The notes beneath the pieces were generated by a model. The model did no database searches. It was not told the origin of the DNA and saw only the letters and a program-made list of their open reading frames with translations. The position numbers and the translations under genes are program-made. Below, in pieces: positions 45,024 through 57,781 of a DNA stretch of 64,000 bases. Position 1 is the first letter of the stretch. The number at the start of each line of letters is the position of its first letter. Origin of the DNA: Plantago major (Eukaryota; Streptophyta; Magnoliopsida; Lamiales; Plantaginaceae); assembly GCA_026545765.1 (NCBI GenBank), contig JAIFAC010000234.1:1-64000 (forward strand), given 5' to 3'.

Positions 45024-48000
45024 TCAGTTCATTGGTAGTTCCATTAGTCCAAGACTATGTCTTAAGGCTAAGAATCTATTTTCTTGTAGTGGCTTAGTGA
45101 AGATATCTGCAAGTTGGTCTTCAGTGCCAATCTTGAGTATCTCTATATTGCCTTTTTCAACATGGTCTCTGATGAAGTGATGTCTAACATCAATGTGCTT
45201 TGTTCTGGCATGAAATTTAGGATTCTGTGTAATCGCAATAGCACTTGTGTTGTCACAGAAAATGGGAGTTTTTTTTTCATCGAGTCCATAGTCTTTAAGT
45301 TGTTGTTGTATCCACAGAATTTGTGTTGCACAACAACCAGCAGCAATATATTCAGCCTCTGTGGTAGAAGTTGCAATTGAGTTTTGCTTTTTGGTAAACC
45401 ATGAGATAAGTCTAGTGCCCGTAACCACAAGTTCCTGAGGTGCTTTTCCTATCAAGCAATGATCCAGCATAATCAGCATCTGAGTACCCAGCTAAACTCA
45501 ATCCACTTTCTTTAGGATACCACAATCCTACATCTACTGTACCCTTCACATACCTTAATATTTTCATAGCAATGTTGTAGTGTGTTTGCATTGGATTTGT
45601 CTGAAATCTAGCACATACTCCAACGGCATATTGAATATCAGTCTACTTGCAGTGAGGTCAAGTAGTGAACCTATCAATTTCCTATACTTATGTTATTCAA
45701 CACTCTTATCTGATTCAGTATAGGTCATTTTGGTTCCAATGCTCATAGGTATCTTAGCATTCTTTTCAGAAGGCTTAAGATTGAATTTTGTCTTTTGCAT
45801 ACTTTGTTTGACTAATGAATATTCCATCATTGAGTTGCTTGACTTGCAATCCTAGGAAATAATTCATTTCTCCCATCATGCTCATCTCAAACTTGCTTTT
45901 CATGAGATTTGCAAAGTCATTACAAAGTTGCTTGTCCTTAGATCCAAATATGATGTCATCAACATATACTTGAACTAAGAGTAGTTTCCCATCATGGTTT
46001 AAGGTAAATAAAGTTTTATCAACTTCACCTTTCTTGAAACCACTTTCTAGTAGGTATTTGGCCAAAGTGTCATACCATGCTCTTGGAGCCTGTTTCAGTC
46101 CATACAGAGCTTTCTGTAGTTTATAGACCATTCTACTTTCTGAGGAAACTTCAAACCCAGGTGGTTGCTCAACATAGACTTCTTCTGCAAGTTCACCGTT
46201 TAGGAATGCACTTTTGACATCCATCTGATAAACTTTGAAATCTTTATGAGTCAAAGGCTAGAAAGAGTCTTATTGCATCCAATCAAGCAACCGTGCATAT
46301 GACTCACAAAATCTAAGCCTTCACCGAGTAAATCCTCGCAACCAATCTTGCTTTGTTTCTGGTTATTTCACCAGATTCATTCATCTTGTTTCTGAAAACC
46401 ATTTAGTTCCAATCACAGATATTCCTTCTATAAATGGAACTAGTTTCCAGACTTTGTTTCTCTCAAATTGATCCAACTCTTCTTGCATTGCAGAGATCCA
46501 GTCTTGGTCTCCTAATGCTTCTTCTATGTTTTTAGGTTCAATATTCGAGATGAAACATCCAAAGAGAGAGTTAGCATTTTCAGCTATTGCTCTTCTAGTC
46601 CTAACACCCTGATTAATTGGTCCAATTATATCCTTTGTAGGATGATCTTTGATCCATTTCATCATAGGTTTAGTGCTAGTAGGATCAATATCCAGGTGAT
46701 CTGAATGTGAATCACTAAGATTTTGTTTTGATACTTTTTCAGTATCTGAGATATCTGACATATGGGAAATGTCATGGATATCTGACACTTTTTCAGTGTT
46801 AGAGATATCTGAGACATGCATTTCAGCATTCTCTTTTTCAGATACCTCTTCATGATGAAGGTTCTCAGTAACCTGTTCCATTTCTGGAAAACTCATAGGA
46901 AATTCCTCATCATGTCTGTGAGTCATCTTGTTGTTACTAGGCTTTTCAAGCTTTTCTACGTCAGAGTCATCCTCACTTTCCATAAAGATGTTTTTCCTTT
47001 CTGAGGATTCTTCTTTAGGATCCCTCAGTAATAGTTCTTTGAACTTTTCTGAGAGTTCATCAATAGGAGGTGTTTTCTTACTTCCTTCATAGAATACAAC
47101 ATGAACTGATTCTTCAATTTTCTTTGTTCTTTTGTTGTAAACTCTGTAAGCTTTGCTATTTGTGGAATAGCCAAGAAAAACACCTTCATCTGCCTTTGGT
47201 TGAAATGTTCTCAGATAATCTTTCCCATTGTTTAGAACAAAACATCTACAACCAAATACTCTCAGATGTTTGATATTAGGAGGTCTTCCAACCAAGATTT
47301 CATAGGGGGTCCTGTCATGGTGTTTGTTTATCAAGCATCTGTTCTGAGTGTAGCAGGCTGTGTTTACAGCTTCAACCCAATATATTTCACTTATCTCAGT
47401 GTCAGCTAGCATTGTCCTTGCAGCTTCTTTAAGGATTCTGTTTTTCCTTTCTGCAACACCATTTTGTTGAGGTGTTCTTACAGAGGAAAGTTGGTGTTGT
47501 ATACCTTTGCAGGTACAAAACTCCTTTATGTACTGGTTGACAAACTCAGTACCATGGTCTGTTCTGATTGCAGATACCTTGTCATTCTTCATGACTTCAA
47601 GCTTTTTCAGCAAGTTTGGTATCTCCACTCGGCATCGACTTGTGTTTCAGGAAGACAACCCAAGTGAATCTTGAGAAGTCATCTACAACAACCAGACCAT
47701 ACTTCTTTCCTACATAACTAGTTACAGATGATTCAAATAGATCCATATGTAAAAGTTGCAGTGGTCTAACACTAGAGTGTCTGATTTTGGATTTGAAAGA
47801 GATCTTAGATTGTTTCCCATCCGACAAAGTGCGCAGATACCATCCTTTCGAAGATGTTGGGAAGACCAACCACTAACTATTTCGCAAGTATATTCGTAGT
47901 TTTGAAGTTCAAGTGACTCATTCTTTTGTGCTATAACCAAAGCTCTTCCGGTGACCAGATTGACTCACCATGAGACATTCTTCACTGGCAGATATGCCCC

Positions 48001-48347
48001 TAATCGGCAACATAAAGATCGCTTTCGCCGTCTAACTAAGATCGCTTTGACTCATTGTCAATTAGTTTGCGATTTAGCTTTGAATTTTATAGTAAAACCC
48101 TTGTCGCAAACCTGCTCATGCTAAATAGATCAGATTTCAAATCCTCAACATGTAATACGCTGATTGTTAAAGTTCCTAATTTGATGTTGCCAAATCCCAG
48201 AGGGATTTAATTCTCCTCCAAAGAACTGATATCCGGTCCTGTGTTGCAAGCTTTGTAATCAACCAGATTTGCTTTGTCTCCGCCATGTGCTTTCGCATCC
48301 ACTATCAAATAGCCATTGTGCTTTAGTCCAGAAGCATTCTCGCACAA
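45024..48347 (-). CDS. pol: B2 pol polyprotein, frame interrupted
   Basis: RNase H 45024-45479 is open to the natural stop ([29 protein letters not shown]). The reverse transcriptase frame 45775-46254 has VYVDDIIFG and [12 protein letters not shown]. The integrase frame 46381-47628 (415 codons) has RTDHGTEF and NGVAERKNR; the first catalytic aspartate (LLHMDLFES) is in the next piece, 47597-47869. The protease and zinc-finger region (about 47870-48347) is scrambled by many small losses at CAG/CTG sites. The linker before the reverse transcriptase repeats SDI several times, encoded by reiterated TCAGATATC. Confidence 0.85.
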
Positions 48348-48366
48348 CAGAAACAGAGATTAGGTT

Positions 48367-50830
48367 CTCATATCTTTGATGGAACCGTAATCAAAAGTTC
48401 TTCCAAGAGGAATCCATTTTGAATGAATTTCTTTGAAATATGCTTTTGTCTGACAGAACGTAAGGAGGAATTCTTTTGAATGAAAGTTATCATTAGTAAG
48501 AATTATTTTCTTCCTTGGTGTGTTCCTAGGTGCTCCATATGATGCGCTCAGACACTGTCAGTTTTCGAGTTTGCTTTTCAAGAAAGTTAGCCTTCCTTGC
48601 GATTTCTTCTAGCCTCGGCATTCATTTTTCAAGGGCTTGATTTAACTTCCACTTCGATAATTGCTTTGAGTAATTCTAGCTTTCACCATCGCTCTTGCTC
48701 GCTTGTACTCATGAGCAAGTTGTTTTCCGATGCCTTTCTAGCCAATGCCGCTTTGAGCACTTGAAGCTATCGAGGTCTTTTCTTAGCGCCTTTGCTAGTC
48801 TCGTTGATCCAATTTCTTTCCGTAAAAGTGACATGGGAGAATTCGCCTCCGCAATTCTACCTTTTTGAGAGACATAGCACTGGTGTTTACACTTTTCAGT
48901 CGTGTTTCTTTTCGTAAACATACCCAACAGCTTTTGTTTTGACTTGTTTTTCCCACAAAGGTCTAGTCGCGAATCGCCTTTCCTTTGTCAACAATCTTTG
49001 TCTTTTCACCGATACTATAGATTGCATGGGAAACGCTCATTGAGTACTTACAAATTTTCTTTTCTCCTTACTCTTACTCGTAGTGATAGAACAATCATGT
49101 CTGCGTATTCACCAAGTCCTTTCTTCTCAAGGATCTCTTAAAGATTGTACTTCAAGAAGAGTGTCACTAGCTTTGGCATAAGATTGAAAAGATAGTTCTT
49201 TCTTCTTGAGTTCCTTGTTTTCGTAAAGAAGATTTTCATAATTCTTTCGTAACTCAAATGCATTGCTTTTTCATGTGACTTTTCGGCCTCAGATATCGAG
49301 CTTTGAGAAATGCATTTTCAGCATCCTTTCTCTCGATTCTTTAACTAATTGAGAATTTTCCTTTTCAAGAGAATTCTTTTCTTCTTCAAGGTTTTCTCTA
49401 GCTCGGATCATTAGAAATTCTCTTTCATAGATGTCAAGTTCTTTCGAGATTTTCTAGATTTTTATTTCCTCTTCATCACTTTCATAAGTGTAGCAAGAAG
49501 TATGTGTTACCTCATCACCATAAGATGCTTTTCTATGTTGAGATGTCTGTCCACAATTTCAAAGAACTCCACACATTTCATTCTTCTTGAGGCCGAAGTC
49601 GATTATATCATGAGTAACTCCACATAATTCTGGTGATGGTAGGGTTGAATCATCTGAATTGTCATCTTCAGAATCTATCTCAACGTCTAGAGCATCCAGC
49701 TGAATTTGGATTTTCTTTCTTTCTTCAGTTAACAAAGCTTTCTGGCTTCTTCGGAAGATTCTTCTATCTTCTAGTCCCCTGTCCTTAGTTTGTTGAGGGC
49801 AGGACAATCCTTCTTGAAATGGCCAGGTTTCTGACAATAGAAACAGATATCGTTTCCAATTTCCGCTTCCTCAGTACATGATGCTTTTTGAGCTGGCTTG
49901 TTCAGCGAGCTTTGCATATTTTTGTACTGGTGATAGTTTGAGCCTAGATGCTTTTTCAGCTTCTCTTTGGCCTTTCTTCTCTCAATTTCTCGACTGACAA
50001 ATTTACTCATTTGCTTTGCAGCAAGAGCATCCTCAGTCTCCTCCTTGCTTTTCTTCTTTTCAGAAGTTCCTTGAGTAACTAGAGCAAGATTCTGCAACTT
50101 TTCAGTTGTTTGTTCTCTCTGAGTTGTCTCATAGTCAACAGTAGCAAGATGAGAGAAAAGTTCCACTGGAGTGATATTTGGCATACCTTGGTTAAAATAA
50201 AAGAATTTAGTATGCTCCCAGTTGTGGTTAAGACTTCTAACAATAGTCTTAATCTTTTCTGACTGAGAGTATCTATTGCTTTCCCCAAGTGCTGCCATAT
50301 CACTCATGAGAGTGGTAAATCTGAAATCAAATTCTTCCAGAGTTTCAGTGGGACCTTGTTTGAAATTTTGAAATTTCAACTTTAGAACTTCAAACTTGTT
50401 TTCCTTGGTTTTCTCAGTTCCGGCACAGATTTCTTCAATCAGTTGCCAGGCAACTTTCGCCGTTTTAGCACCCACGCTTTACATCAGATGTGCTCTGGTG
50501 TCGATCTGATGATGATGTTACGAGCTTGACCATCCAGACGATTTCTCTTGGCATCTTCCGATGTCCAGAGTTCTCTGGGCTTTGGTTCGTAAATAACGTG
50601 ACCAGTAGATCTTCCACTAGTTGACGCATCTGTTTGTGAAGATCCTTCGCTTTGATCTCTATCTCTTCCACTCGAAACCTCCATGACTTGCTTAAGTTGT
50701 TGAATGACTATTGGCCATTCTTTATTACTTCGATCATCTCGTCACTTATGGCTTCAAGGTGGAGCATCATGTTATTTTTCTATTTCTCGTAGTTCTCTGG
50801 TTTGAGAACGGGTGCATCACTCAGAGACAT
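48367..50830 (-). CDS. gag: B2 gag, frame interrupted
   Basis: ATG at 50828-50830 lies exactly at the edge of a deletion that removed the leader, primer binding site and LTR end. The frame 50484-50684 has the N-terminal region (KPRELWTSEDAKRNRL). The frame 49771-50475 (234 codons) is the best gag segment in B, covering the whole capsid core and knuckle CFYCQKPGHFKKDC. 49559-49837 is the acidic part. The coiled coil and basic C-terminus (48370-49500) are broken throughout. Confidence 0.78.
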
Positions 50831-50861
50831 CTGAATAGATATCTGAACGGGTGCATCACTC
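50831..50861. other. Deletion junction with templated filler at the 5' end of B2
   Basis: Relative to B1 (36524-36690), about 167 bp covering the untranslated leader, primer binding site and first 49 bp of the LTR is missing. It is replaced by 31 bp made of two pieces copied from either side: ctgaatagatatctga (as in the LTR at about 50909-50924) and acgggtgcatcactca (as in gag at 50808-50823). Confidence 0.85.
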
Positions 50862-52480
50862 ATAGTCTTTTAAAACTTTTGTCGATAACAAATGTTTCTC
50901 AGATATCTGAATAGATATCTGATACTTAGAATCAGAGTGCGGAAGACTTAATAAAGATAAGTGTAGAAACAGTTAATAAGTGTGTGTGTGTTCAAGTATA
51001 GATACAGAAACGTAAATGACACAGCAAGTATAGTGGTATCTGGAGGTGGCGTAATCCTCCAACTAATCCACTTCGGTCTATCAGAGACCTAGAATTCACT
51101 AGAACAGATAATTGAGATAACCTTACAATAATCCTATTCTAAGATTCTGAACAATTGGTTCCCAACCAAATGTTCCCCCTGAGTTGTTCCCTAGCTTCTT
51201 CAGCCAAGTACTTCCTATACTCAGAAACCTTTGAGTTATTCCCTAGCTTCCCAAGCTAAGTACTTCCTATACTCAATAACCTTGGAGTTATTCCTTAGTT
51301 TCCCAAATCAAGTACTTCCTATACTCCTAACCTTGAGTTATTCCCCATTTTTCAAACTAAGTACTTCCTGCACTCCACGCCGGTTTTGGTGTTGGTTTCG
51401 TTTGAGTTGTCGATGAGCGCCTTAATAACTTTTCGCTTATTCAGATAGCTCTGTGAACTGTTACTTAATACACTTTACAACAGATGGTATCTTGTTCGAT
51501 TTTAACAATTAAGTCTTATGATATCTGCTCAAGAGAATGAATCTCAGATAGTTGATCTTTTGATTCAATTCCTTCACAGATAGCTTTGCTTGTTTAGGAT
51601 CAGGACACTTAGAACTTCAGTGTTTACTCAAGATCAAAAGATTTAGTCGCAACAGAAAGCTTTGATGATAAGTAAGAAGCTTTGAGAGAGTAAGATCAGA
51701 GATCGTATGTTTCAAAGATATTCAAGGTTCGAGTTGTGTTCGTGTGTTCTCTCAAGTTGTCTAAGTGTTGATATTTATAGATGAATTTGAGTGCCGCTTG
51801 AATAGTATCCGTTAGCTCAAATTCAAACTATCGATATCTCGTATAATCAGAAGTGTGTTTTGTCTTCTTCTCGGTTGCCGTTGCTTTTATTCGCACATCT
51901 CTGTCTGCATTAAATGCTTTGTACTATACTTTTTGTCAGAGTGTCAACGGAACTATGCTTTATATCAGAAACCTGTGTTATCTGATTCTTTGCACGTCCT
52001 TATCTTCATTCTTCAGATACCACTTGTTATTCATTGAAACAACTTTGTTTTCAATATATGTTTCTTTTGTAAACGTGGTTAATGCTCAAGGTATCGAGAA
52101 TAGATATCTGTGGACACTTTCCTTGTTTTCGATATGTATCTTTTTTGATATCTCTTATGACACTTTGTTTGAAACTGCTCGCTTCACAAGATATCCGCTA
52201 AGATATCTGAATAATGATTCAAGAATCTTGTGCGCTTTTCTTCAAATCTTCAAATGTTGAGCTTTCATGGATGTCTTCTTCTTGGTCTTCTTCATAAAAT
52301 AAAAATTACATTTTGATACCTAACATCCTATACAAGATTAGCTAGACTATCATACTTAGTGGGTTTCCTCTTTTACAATGTTCAAGTGAACCAAGAGTAC
52401 TAATCACCTTTCTGAGACTAAGATAAGGCATCATGTTGCTGAACAAAATCTAAACAGATATTCTAACAAAATATCTAACA
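50862..52480 (-). repeat. Compound B right LTR (5' LTR of B2), end-truncated
   Basis: About 1619 bp. It lacks the first 49 bp, including TGTTGG and the G run, and ends ...CTAACA next to CAATG. Without primer binding site and LTR end, this terminus cannot support normal reverse transcription of B2. Confidence 0.88.
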
Positions 52481-52485
52481 CAATG
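52481..52485. repeat. Target site duplication of compound element B, right copy
   Basis: CAATG, identical to 22327-22331. Confidence 0.85.
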
Positions 52486-54272
52486 TATAAATCTATTTTT
52501 ATTGTTTCATGTCCCTAATACCAAGGAAATCTATATATATGATAAAAGTCATGATGAAAATGGAATGAGAGCTATGCCACGTATGCAAAATCCTAGGTGG
52601 CAAAACGAAGCAAAAAATAATTCATTTATAATTCACTAATATTTGAGTCATCCGGTCAACATAAATTTGAATTTATTTTTCTTCTTCTATCCATACGCCT
52701 AATTTGATACAGATAAGTAGTTTTAAAGCTTCCCTATTTTTACGGGTTAAGTAATCTAATTATAGTTAAAATACATAAATTATAATTCATTGTTATTTGT
52801 ATTGAAAAAGTCATCATTCATCTTCATAACCGTCTAAATCAAGTGCATTGTCTATTTTTAGTCATTTTATATGGAATGTTAATTCAATCTAATTTTGAAT
52901 GGCTATGACAAAACGAGAGAGTATCCAATCAGACCCCCTACATTCAAGCTAATTATCCTATTTATAGTATTAAATGAAAGTGATACAAGATTTTATATAA
53001 TTTCTGTTAAATAATCCAAATAAATCGGACTCAATCAACTATAACAATATACTGAAACTCAGGATATACGAGATTCAAACAACAAATAAAAGTTTTAAAA
53101 ATCTCATTTATTTTGTCATCTCACAAAGAATAGCAATATTTGAATAGAACAAATAATGAGAAAAGAAATCTCTTTCTTTCTCCATCACTCCAAATCAAAT
53201 GTATATATTGATGAAGAGAGCCAATCAATTACTTCTCACGCCAGAATCACCATAAATGAAATGAAAATCAACAAATCTATCCGGTCTAATGCCTCCTAAA
53301 CTGAAGTATCCGACTACTTTTTTGGATTTATCAAATCACTTGCAGATAGATGTACATCATCTTTTTAGTGGCCATCAACAACGTCAAAGAGTAAGAAAGT
53401 GATGAAATGGTACGTTATGAGCATATTTCATTTTCATGCGATGAAACTATATCTATACTTAGAGCATAATTTTATTATGTTGATTATTTTGCATTCTAAA
53501 GAAGTTTGCTACTATTCAAAAATATCCAGGATTCTATTTGATGATCAAATATGTCGTAACTCCATGTATAACTTCGAAAACGCCAATCTGTTCCAATGCT
53601 AAACTCTTGAACTCATGTCAAAACGCTAACAATCATGATGTCTATTATCACATGTGAATGGTAAGTCACCTTTATTAATTTACATTAATTGAGATTATTT
53701 TTTAATCTATGTATCGTATTTTGTAGGCGGATGTTTTTTGAACACTTGAATTTTTCGAGGATTTGTTACTTCCTTGAAGGGCTTAAGGACATGCTGATGA
53801 AACCTATGTGACTGTAATTGTAAAGTCGTTGAGCGGATTCGATGTGCTCAAAAAAAGAAGGGTTAGATGCATTGGAAACACTTAATTATCAAAATGTGGA
53901 CCGAGTTATATCGAAACATGACGCTACAACCTATACTAAACGAATAATGTTAAGAATCAACACCGTTGTAGTTTGTTATCAATCTTTTTCCTTGCCATGT
54001 ATCCCACAAGATTGTTACTGAGTTTAACTTAGCATTGTACGTTGCAATCAAATATTAATAAGTTGTTAGCTAGATGTGAAGAAATCAGCTATAAGAAAAA
54101 TGATAAATAAACAATTTATGAAGTAGAGCAACACATACAGTGAAGATCATATTTTTAAAATATGTTATTATTTAGCTCAATCAGTTAAAATTACCTAGGA
54201 TATAATTCTTAGAAATCTGCTTAGATATTAGTATGAAATTAACTAAATAGAAGATCTGGATTTCGAACCACA
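52486..54272 (+). other. Intergenic DNA with Helitron-like 5' end
   Basis: From 52530 the sequence reads tctatatatatgataaaag and continues with a conserved 70-80 bp block (atgccacgtatgcaaaatcc, then ggtggcaaa). The same block recurs at 54273 and 56985 in the same orientation. A TC start after A and the GTGGCA-type subterminal sequence suit plant Helitron 5' ends. No 3' hairpin plus CTRR end could be assigned. No gene seen; a 67-codon frame at 53399-53602 is unremarkable. Confidence 0.4.
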
Positions 54273-55239
54273 TCTATATATATGATAAAAGTGATGATCT
54301 AAATGGAAGAAGAGATATGCAACGTATGCAAAAATCCTAGGTAGCAAACCGAAACCCAAAAAAATTCACTTATAAATCACTAATAATTCAAGCATCAAAA
54401 CCCTATATATATTTGAATTTTTCTTCTCCTGCACTCATAGTTTAAACAAATCCCTAATTTTAAGGATAACCTAATCTAATTATAGTGAAAATATATCTCT
54501 ATCAGTCCACTAACCACCAATCGGATAGATTTATTAGTTCAAATCATTGTCGATTACTCATAGTTGTTTCCTAATTGTATAGGTATTTAAATTTTAAATA
54601 TTCTTCAACTTCCCGTAATTATTTACCAAGTCGTTAATGTTTGTTACATAACGATACGCCCCCCTATTCCGTTATTAACTCATATGCGCAACCCTATCAT
54701 TATATATATTTATATATATGCGTGCATCTCTCTTGATTGATGAAATGTCCAAGATCCTCAATCGTAACACATTCATCCAAAGATTGGAACATCGTTCTTG
54801 AACCTGCCTCCCTCCACATAATCCTACAATCCTCGAGAGTTGTACACCAAATCCAGTTCACCCATAACAAATTTAACCTGAATCACTTTTGCACTGCCCA
54901 AGGCGCGTCAACTCCTAGCCTCATTATATTGGCCATAATGTAACATCACATTCCACATTTTGCAAGCTAATAAAAATGAAGAGACAAAGGAAGATTTCAA
55001 TCCTGTTCCTATTTCCCATCATTAGAGTAGCTCGATTAGATCGATCGATTGATTATTCCCAACGTTCTACTGGTAGGAATTCAAACTCAATCGAATCGAA
55101 TTCCAAGCAGAGGCGAAATTTGTACAGGAAAACACAGATATGCTGCTTGGTGTTATACCCAATTTATCGTCGTCCGTTGATCCTACATGTTGCCTGAGCA
55201 TTTTGATGTCATTTGATGAAGTGATCGAGAGGTTGAAAA
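54273..55239 (+). other. Second Helitron-like 5' end and following DNA
   Basis: Starts tctatatatatgataaaag; about 75 bp similar to 52530 and 56985. Downstream frames at 54737-54943 (68 codons) and 54976-55197 (73 codons) show no recognised domain. The latter lies just before the EH-domain exon and may be former 5' leader. Confidence 0.4.
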
Positions 55240-55369
55240 ATGGCGGGTGCAGGATCGGAGCAATTCGAGGCTTTTGAGTGCGAATTTGGATCGTGATGGG
55301 ATATTTAGTGGAGCTGAAGCTGTCGGTTTCTTTCGAGGATCGAATTTGGCCAAACCAGTGCTTGCTCAG
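55240..55369 (+). pseudogene. First exon of an EH-domain (EPS15-homology) gene, broken
   Basis: Starts ATG GCG GGT GCA GGA (MAGAGSEQFEAF), then after a short frameshift ANLDRDGIFSGAEAVGFF and RGSNLAKPVLAQ, followed by a good splice donor (CAG then GTCTAATTGG). This is the start of the first EH domain, including the EF-hand loop DRDG, as in plant EH-domain endocytosis proteins. The frame is broken between EAF and ANLD. The expected next exon was not found in the following 5 kb, so this is a fragment. Confidence 0.65.
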
Positions 55370-56984
55370 GTCTAATTGGCTAATTCCTTTCTATTTCTAT
55401 TATATTACCGTTTGTTTTTCTGTAGTTGAGTTGTTTGTTGTTAGTTTACCTGTTTGATTAATTCTGGATGGGATTGGGATTTTAGTTTCAACTTAGTCAG
55501 AAATTTGCCGAATCAGCTTATTTGAATTAGTCGATTAATGCTGGATGGGAAGGGACTTTTGATGTTAGCTTCAAATTAGTCGGCACTTTGTCGAATTAGC
55601 TTATTTGAATTCCGAGTGGCTGGGTGTGTTTGGCCTGGATAGCATGGGTGAGGGTTTTCGCGGTGATCAGAACTTTAGTTTATAAGGAGTTAGTATATCT
55701 ATTCACACTGCAATGAATAGACAATAGTACAGACGAGTAAAATATTTGGTGAACAGGAGAGGTTTTATATCGTAGCTACACCGTGATTCGTGATATATAA
55801 CGTTATGTTTTAGTTTTCCCTTTCCTATGCCTAGCCTAGCCTGATGTAAATGGTAATGTGGAAACTAGAAAGAACGGAAGGAAACAGGACATTGAGGAAT
55901 TCCCCTTTGGATAGTGATTGACCTTCAATCTCTCTTATTCAATAAAATAGTACCTGAGCTCCTGAGATGATAGTTGTGGATTTATCCTTAAGAGTTGTCA
56001 TTGAGCTTCAGGTATTCTTCTCTGACGAAATAGAGACTGAGCTGTTGAGACAACAGTGGCATAATATTTGCTCAAGACAATACAATTCACATCAAGCATT
56101 ATGTCCCCTCGCTCAGTGACGATGCGATTAATTATTTCAGTCATCCAGGAAAAAACATCTACCTGCAAATGCTTTCAGTTCCTTATTCTTTCATAATGCA
56201 CTTTGGCTTTCTCTATTATAGGCCTGATTCTGACAGGGAAGCTTTGTCCCATTTGATCACTGAATTGTCTTTATCTCAGCTGCCAAGAATTGTAGGAGGT
56301 AGCATCTGCACCAAAGAAGAGGCAGGGAATTGACCAAGATGCAATTGCGGGAAAGGGCAAGCTTCCAATAAGTTAGTAATGTTATTGAACCTTTCTTCTC
56401 AATTCTAATTATTAATAAATACTTTGTTATTCCTATTAATTCATACGTACTCCACTGTCAGATTTTACACTATAATTGGTTAGTCTAATTATAATTTTTT
56501 ACTTGAGAGTGCCCCAACCTAATATTATATGCTACATATGATAGTACGGATCGACTAATTATATGTATAATAAATTCACCAACTAAATGCTATAAGCTGA
56601 ACGAATTTAATTGAGATGAAAATTATTAGAGACGTACCTGAGTTGCCTGTTTTGCTTGAGCCCAGAACCGAGGACGTTATGCGATAAATGTTTTATAATA
56701 CAAACCATTAATTTCCTATCAAATTACATTCTAATAATTGTTTTATAAAACAAACCATTAATGTCCTATCAAATTACAATCTAATAATCTAACGACCTCG
56801 GTCCCAGGATGGCAATCTCCATCTTATTTGTGATCCGTTGATTTACATCCACTCTTTGTAATGAGTTCCAAGTCTTTTTCAGCACCAATCATTTCATCCT
56901 GCAAATTTTATGGAAAAAAATGTAATGTTTAAACTTACAGGAAGGGAAATTGTTTAATATATATAATGCACTGTTGTTCACCTA
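55370..56984. other. DNA downstream of the EH exon
   Basis: Starts as intron-like T-rich sequence with a tandem-like duplication of a segment containing aatgctggatggg (about 55460-55620). No further exon recognised. Around 56680-56790 a block containing ataaaacaaaccattaat is repeated in direct orientation (about 70 bp period). Confidence 0.4.
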
Positions 56985-57781
56985 TCTATATATATGACAA
57001 AAGTGATGATGGAATGGGAGAAGAGATATGCCACCTATGCAAAAAGTTGACGTGGCAAATCCAAGCCAAAAAATAAATTTTAATCATCATATATTTGAAC
57101 TATTAATCGAGTTGTATTTTGAATTCTTTCCACAAGACGGCCAATTCTCTGCGAATCAAATCATGGTTGTTATGTTTCCCTAATTATATGGGTTTTAAAA
57201 TTAAATATAGTTCAAAGTGCCATCATTATCTAACCAAAAAACTAAGCAAATTGAATTTTCCAGCATAAATAAGACTTCTCAATATTTAGACATTACATAA
57301 CATTAGAATCCCATTTTACTCACCTACAGTTCGGTTGTTTACATATATAACTAAGAAGAGTTCCAATAAAATTCCTAAAATCTTGCAACTTTTTCGATTT
57401 ATAAAATATAGAAGTATCATTATTAATTCACACGCTACATATCAAAGAGAATATCACTATTTTTAGTAAATTCCTTCCATTCCGATTGACACCAAAATAC
57501 GCCGCCTTTTATACGTAACAAATCTTTATATTAATATAACGCCATTTTACGGTATAATTGAACACATAAAACCTAAACTACCAAAATTATGACTCGAACT
57601 CAGGTATAAATTGTCCTAATCTAGGTCAATTGATCTCAACTTCTGATTTTGAGAGACGATGAAGATGATGAAGATGCCCAAGGGTTTCTTCAATGCAGAC
57701 ATGCGACATATGGAGTAGGATTAGATTGATTCATAAATCAAGGTTCTTGATTCTAATATTTATATTGTTCTTGCTCAACAG
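56985..57781 (+). other. Third Helitron-like 5' end and following DNA
   Basis: Starts tctatatatatgacaaaag with the shared block (agaagagatatgccac, gacgtggcaaa). Non-coding up to the next exon fragment. Confidence 0.4.

Larger units (their letters stand above)
22332..52480 (-). mobile_element. Compound element B: LTR-internal-LTR-internal-LTR in one target duplication
   Basis: 30.1 kb. Three LTRs (22332-23997, 36642-38330, about 50862-52480) alternate with two near-identical internal regions (23998-36641 and 38331-50830), all on the minus strand. Only the outer ends carry the CAATG duplication, and the middle LTR joins both internal regions directly. This is the product expected when one inserted element is duplicated by unequal crossing-over between its own LTRs (sister chromatids or homologues), not two separate insertions. 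Same family as A, but a distinct subfamily with longer LTRs (about 1.67-1.69 kb). Confidence 0.88.

Noticed and set aside
53399..53602. 67-codon frame between element B and the second Helitron-like end
   Set aside because: AT-rich random-looking sequence with no domain or codon-use signal; similar frames are expected by chance.
54976..55197. 73-codon frame before the EH exon as a separate gene
   Set aside because: No recognised domain. It ends just before the EH ATG and more likely is former leader or promoter DNA.
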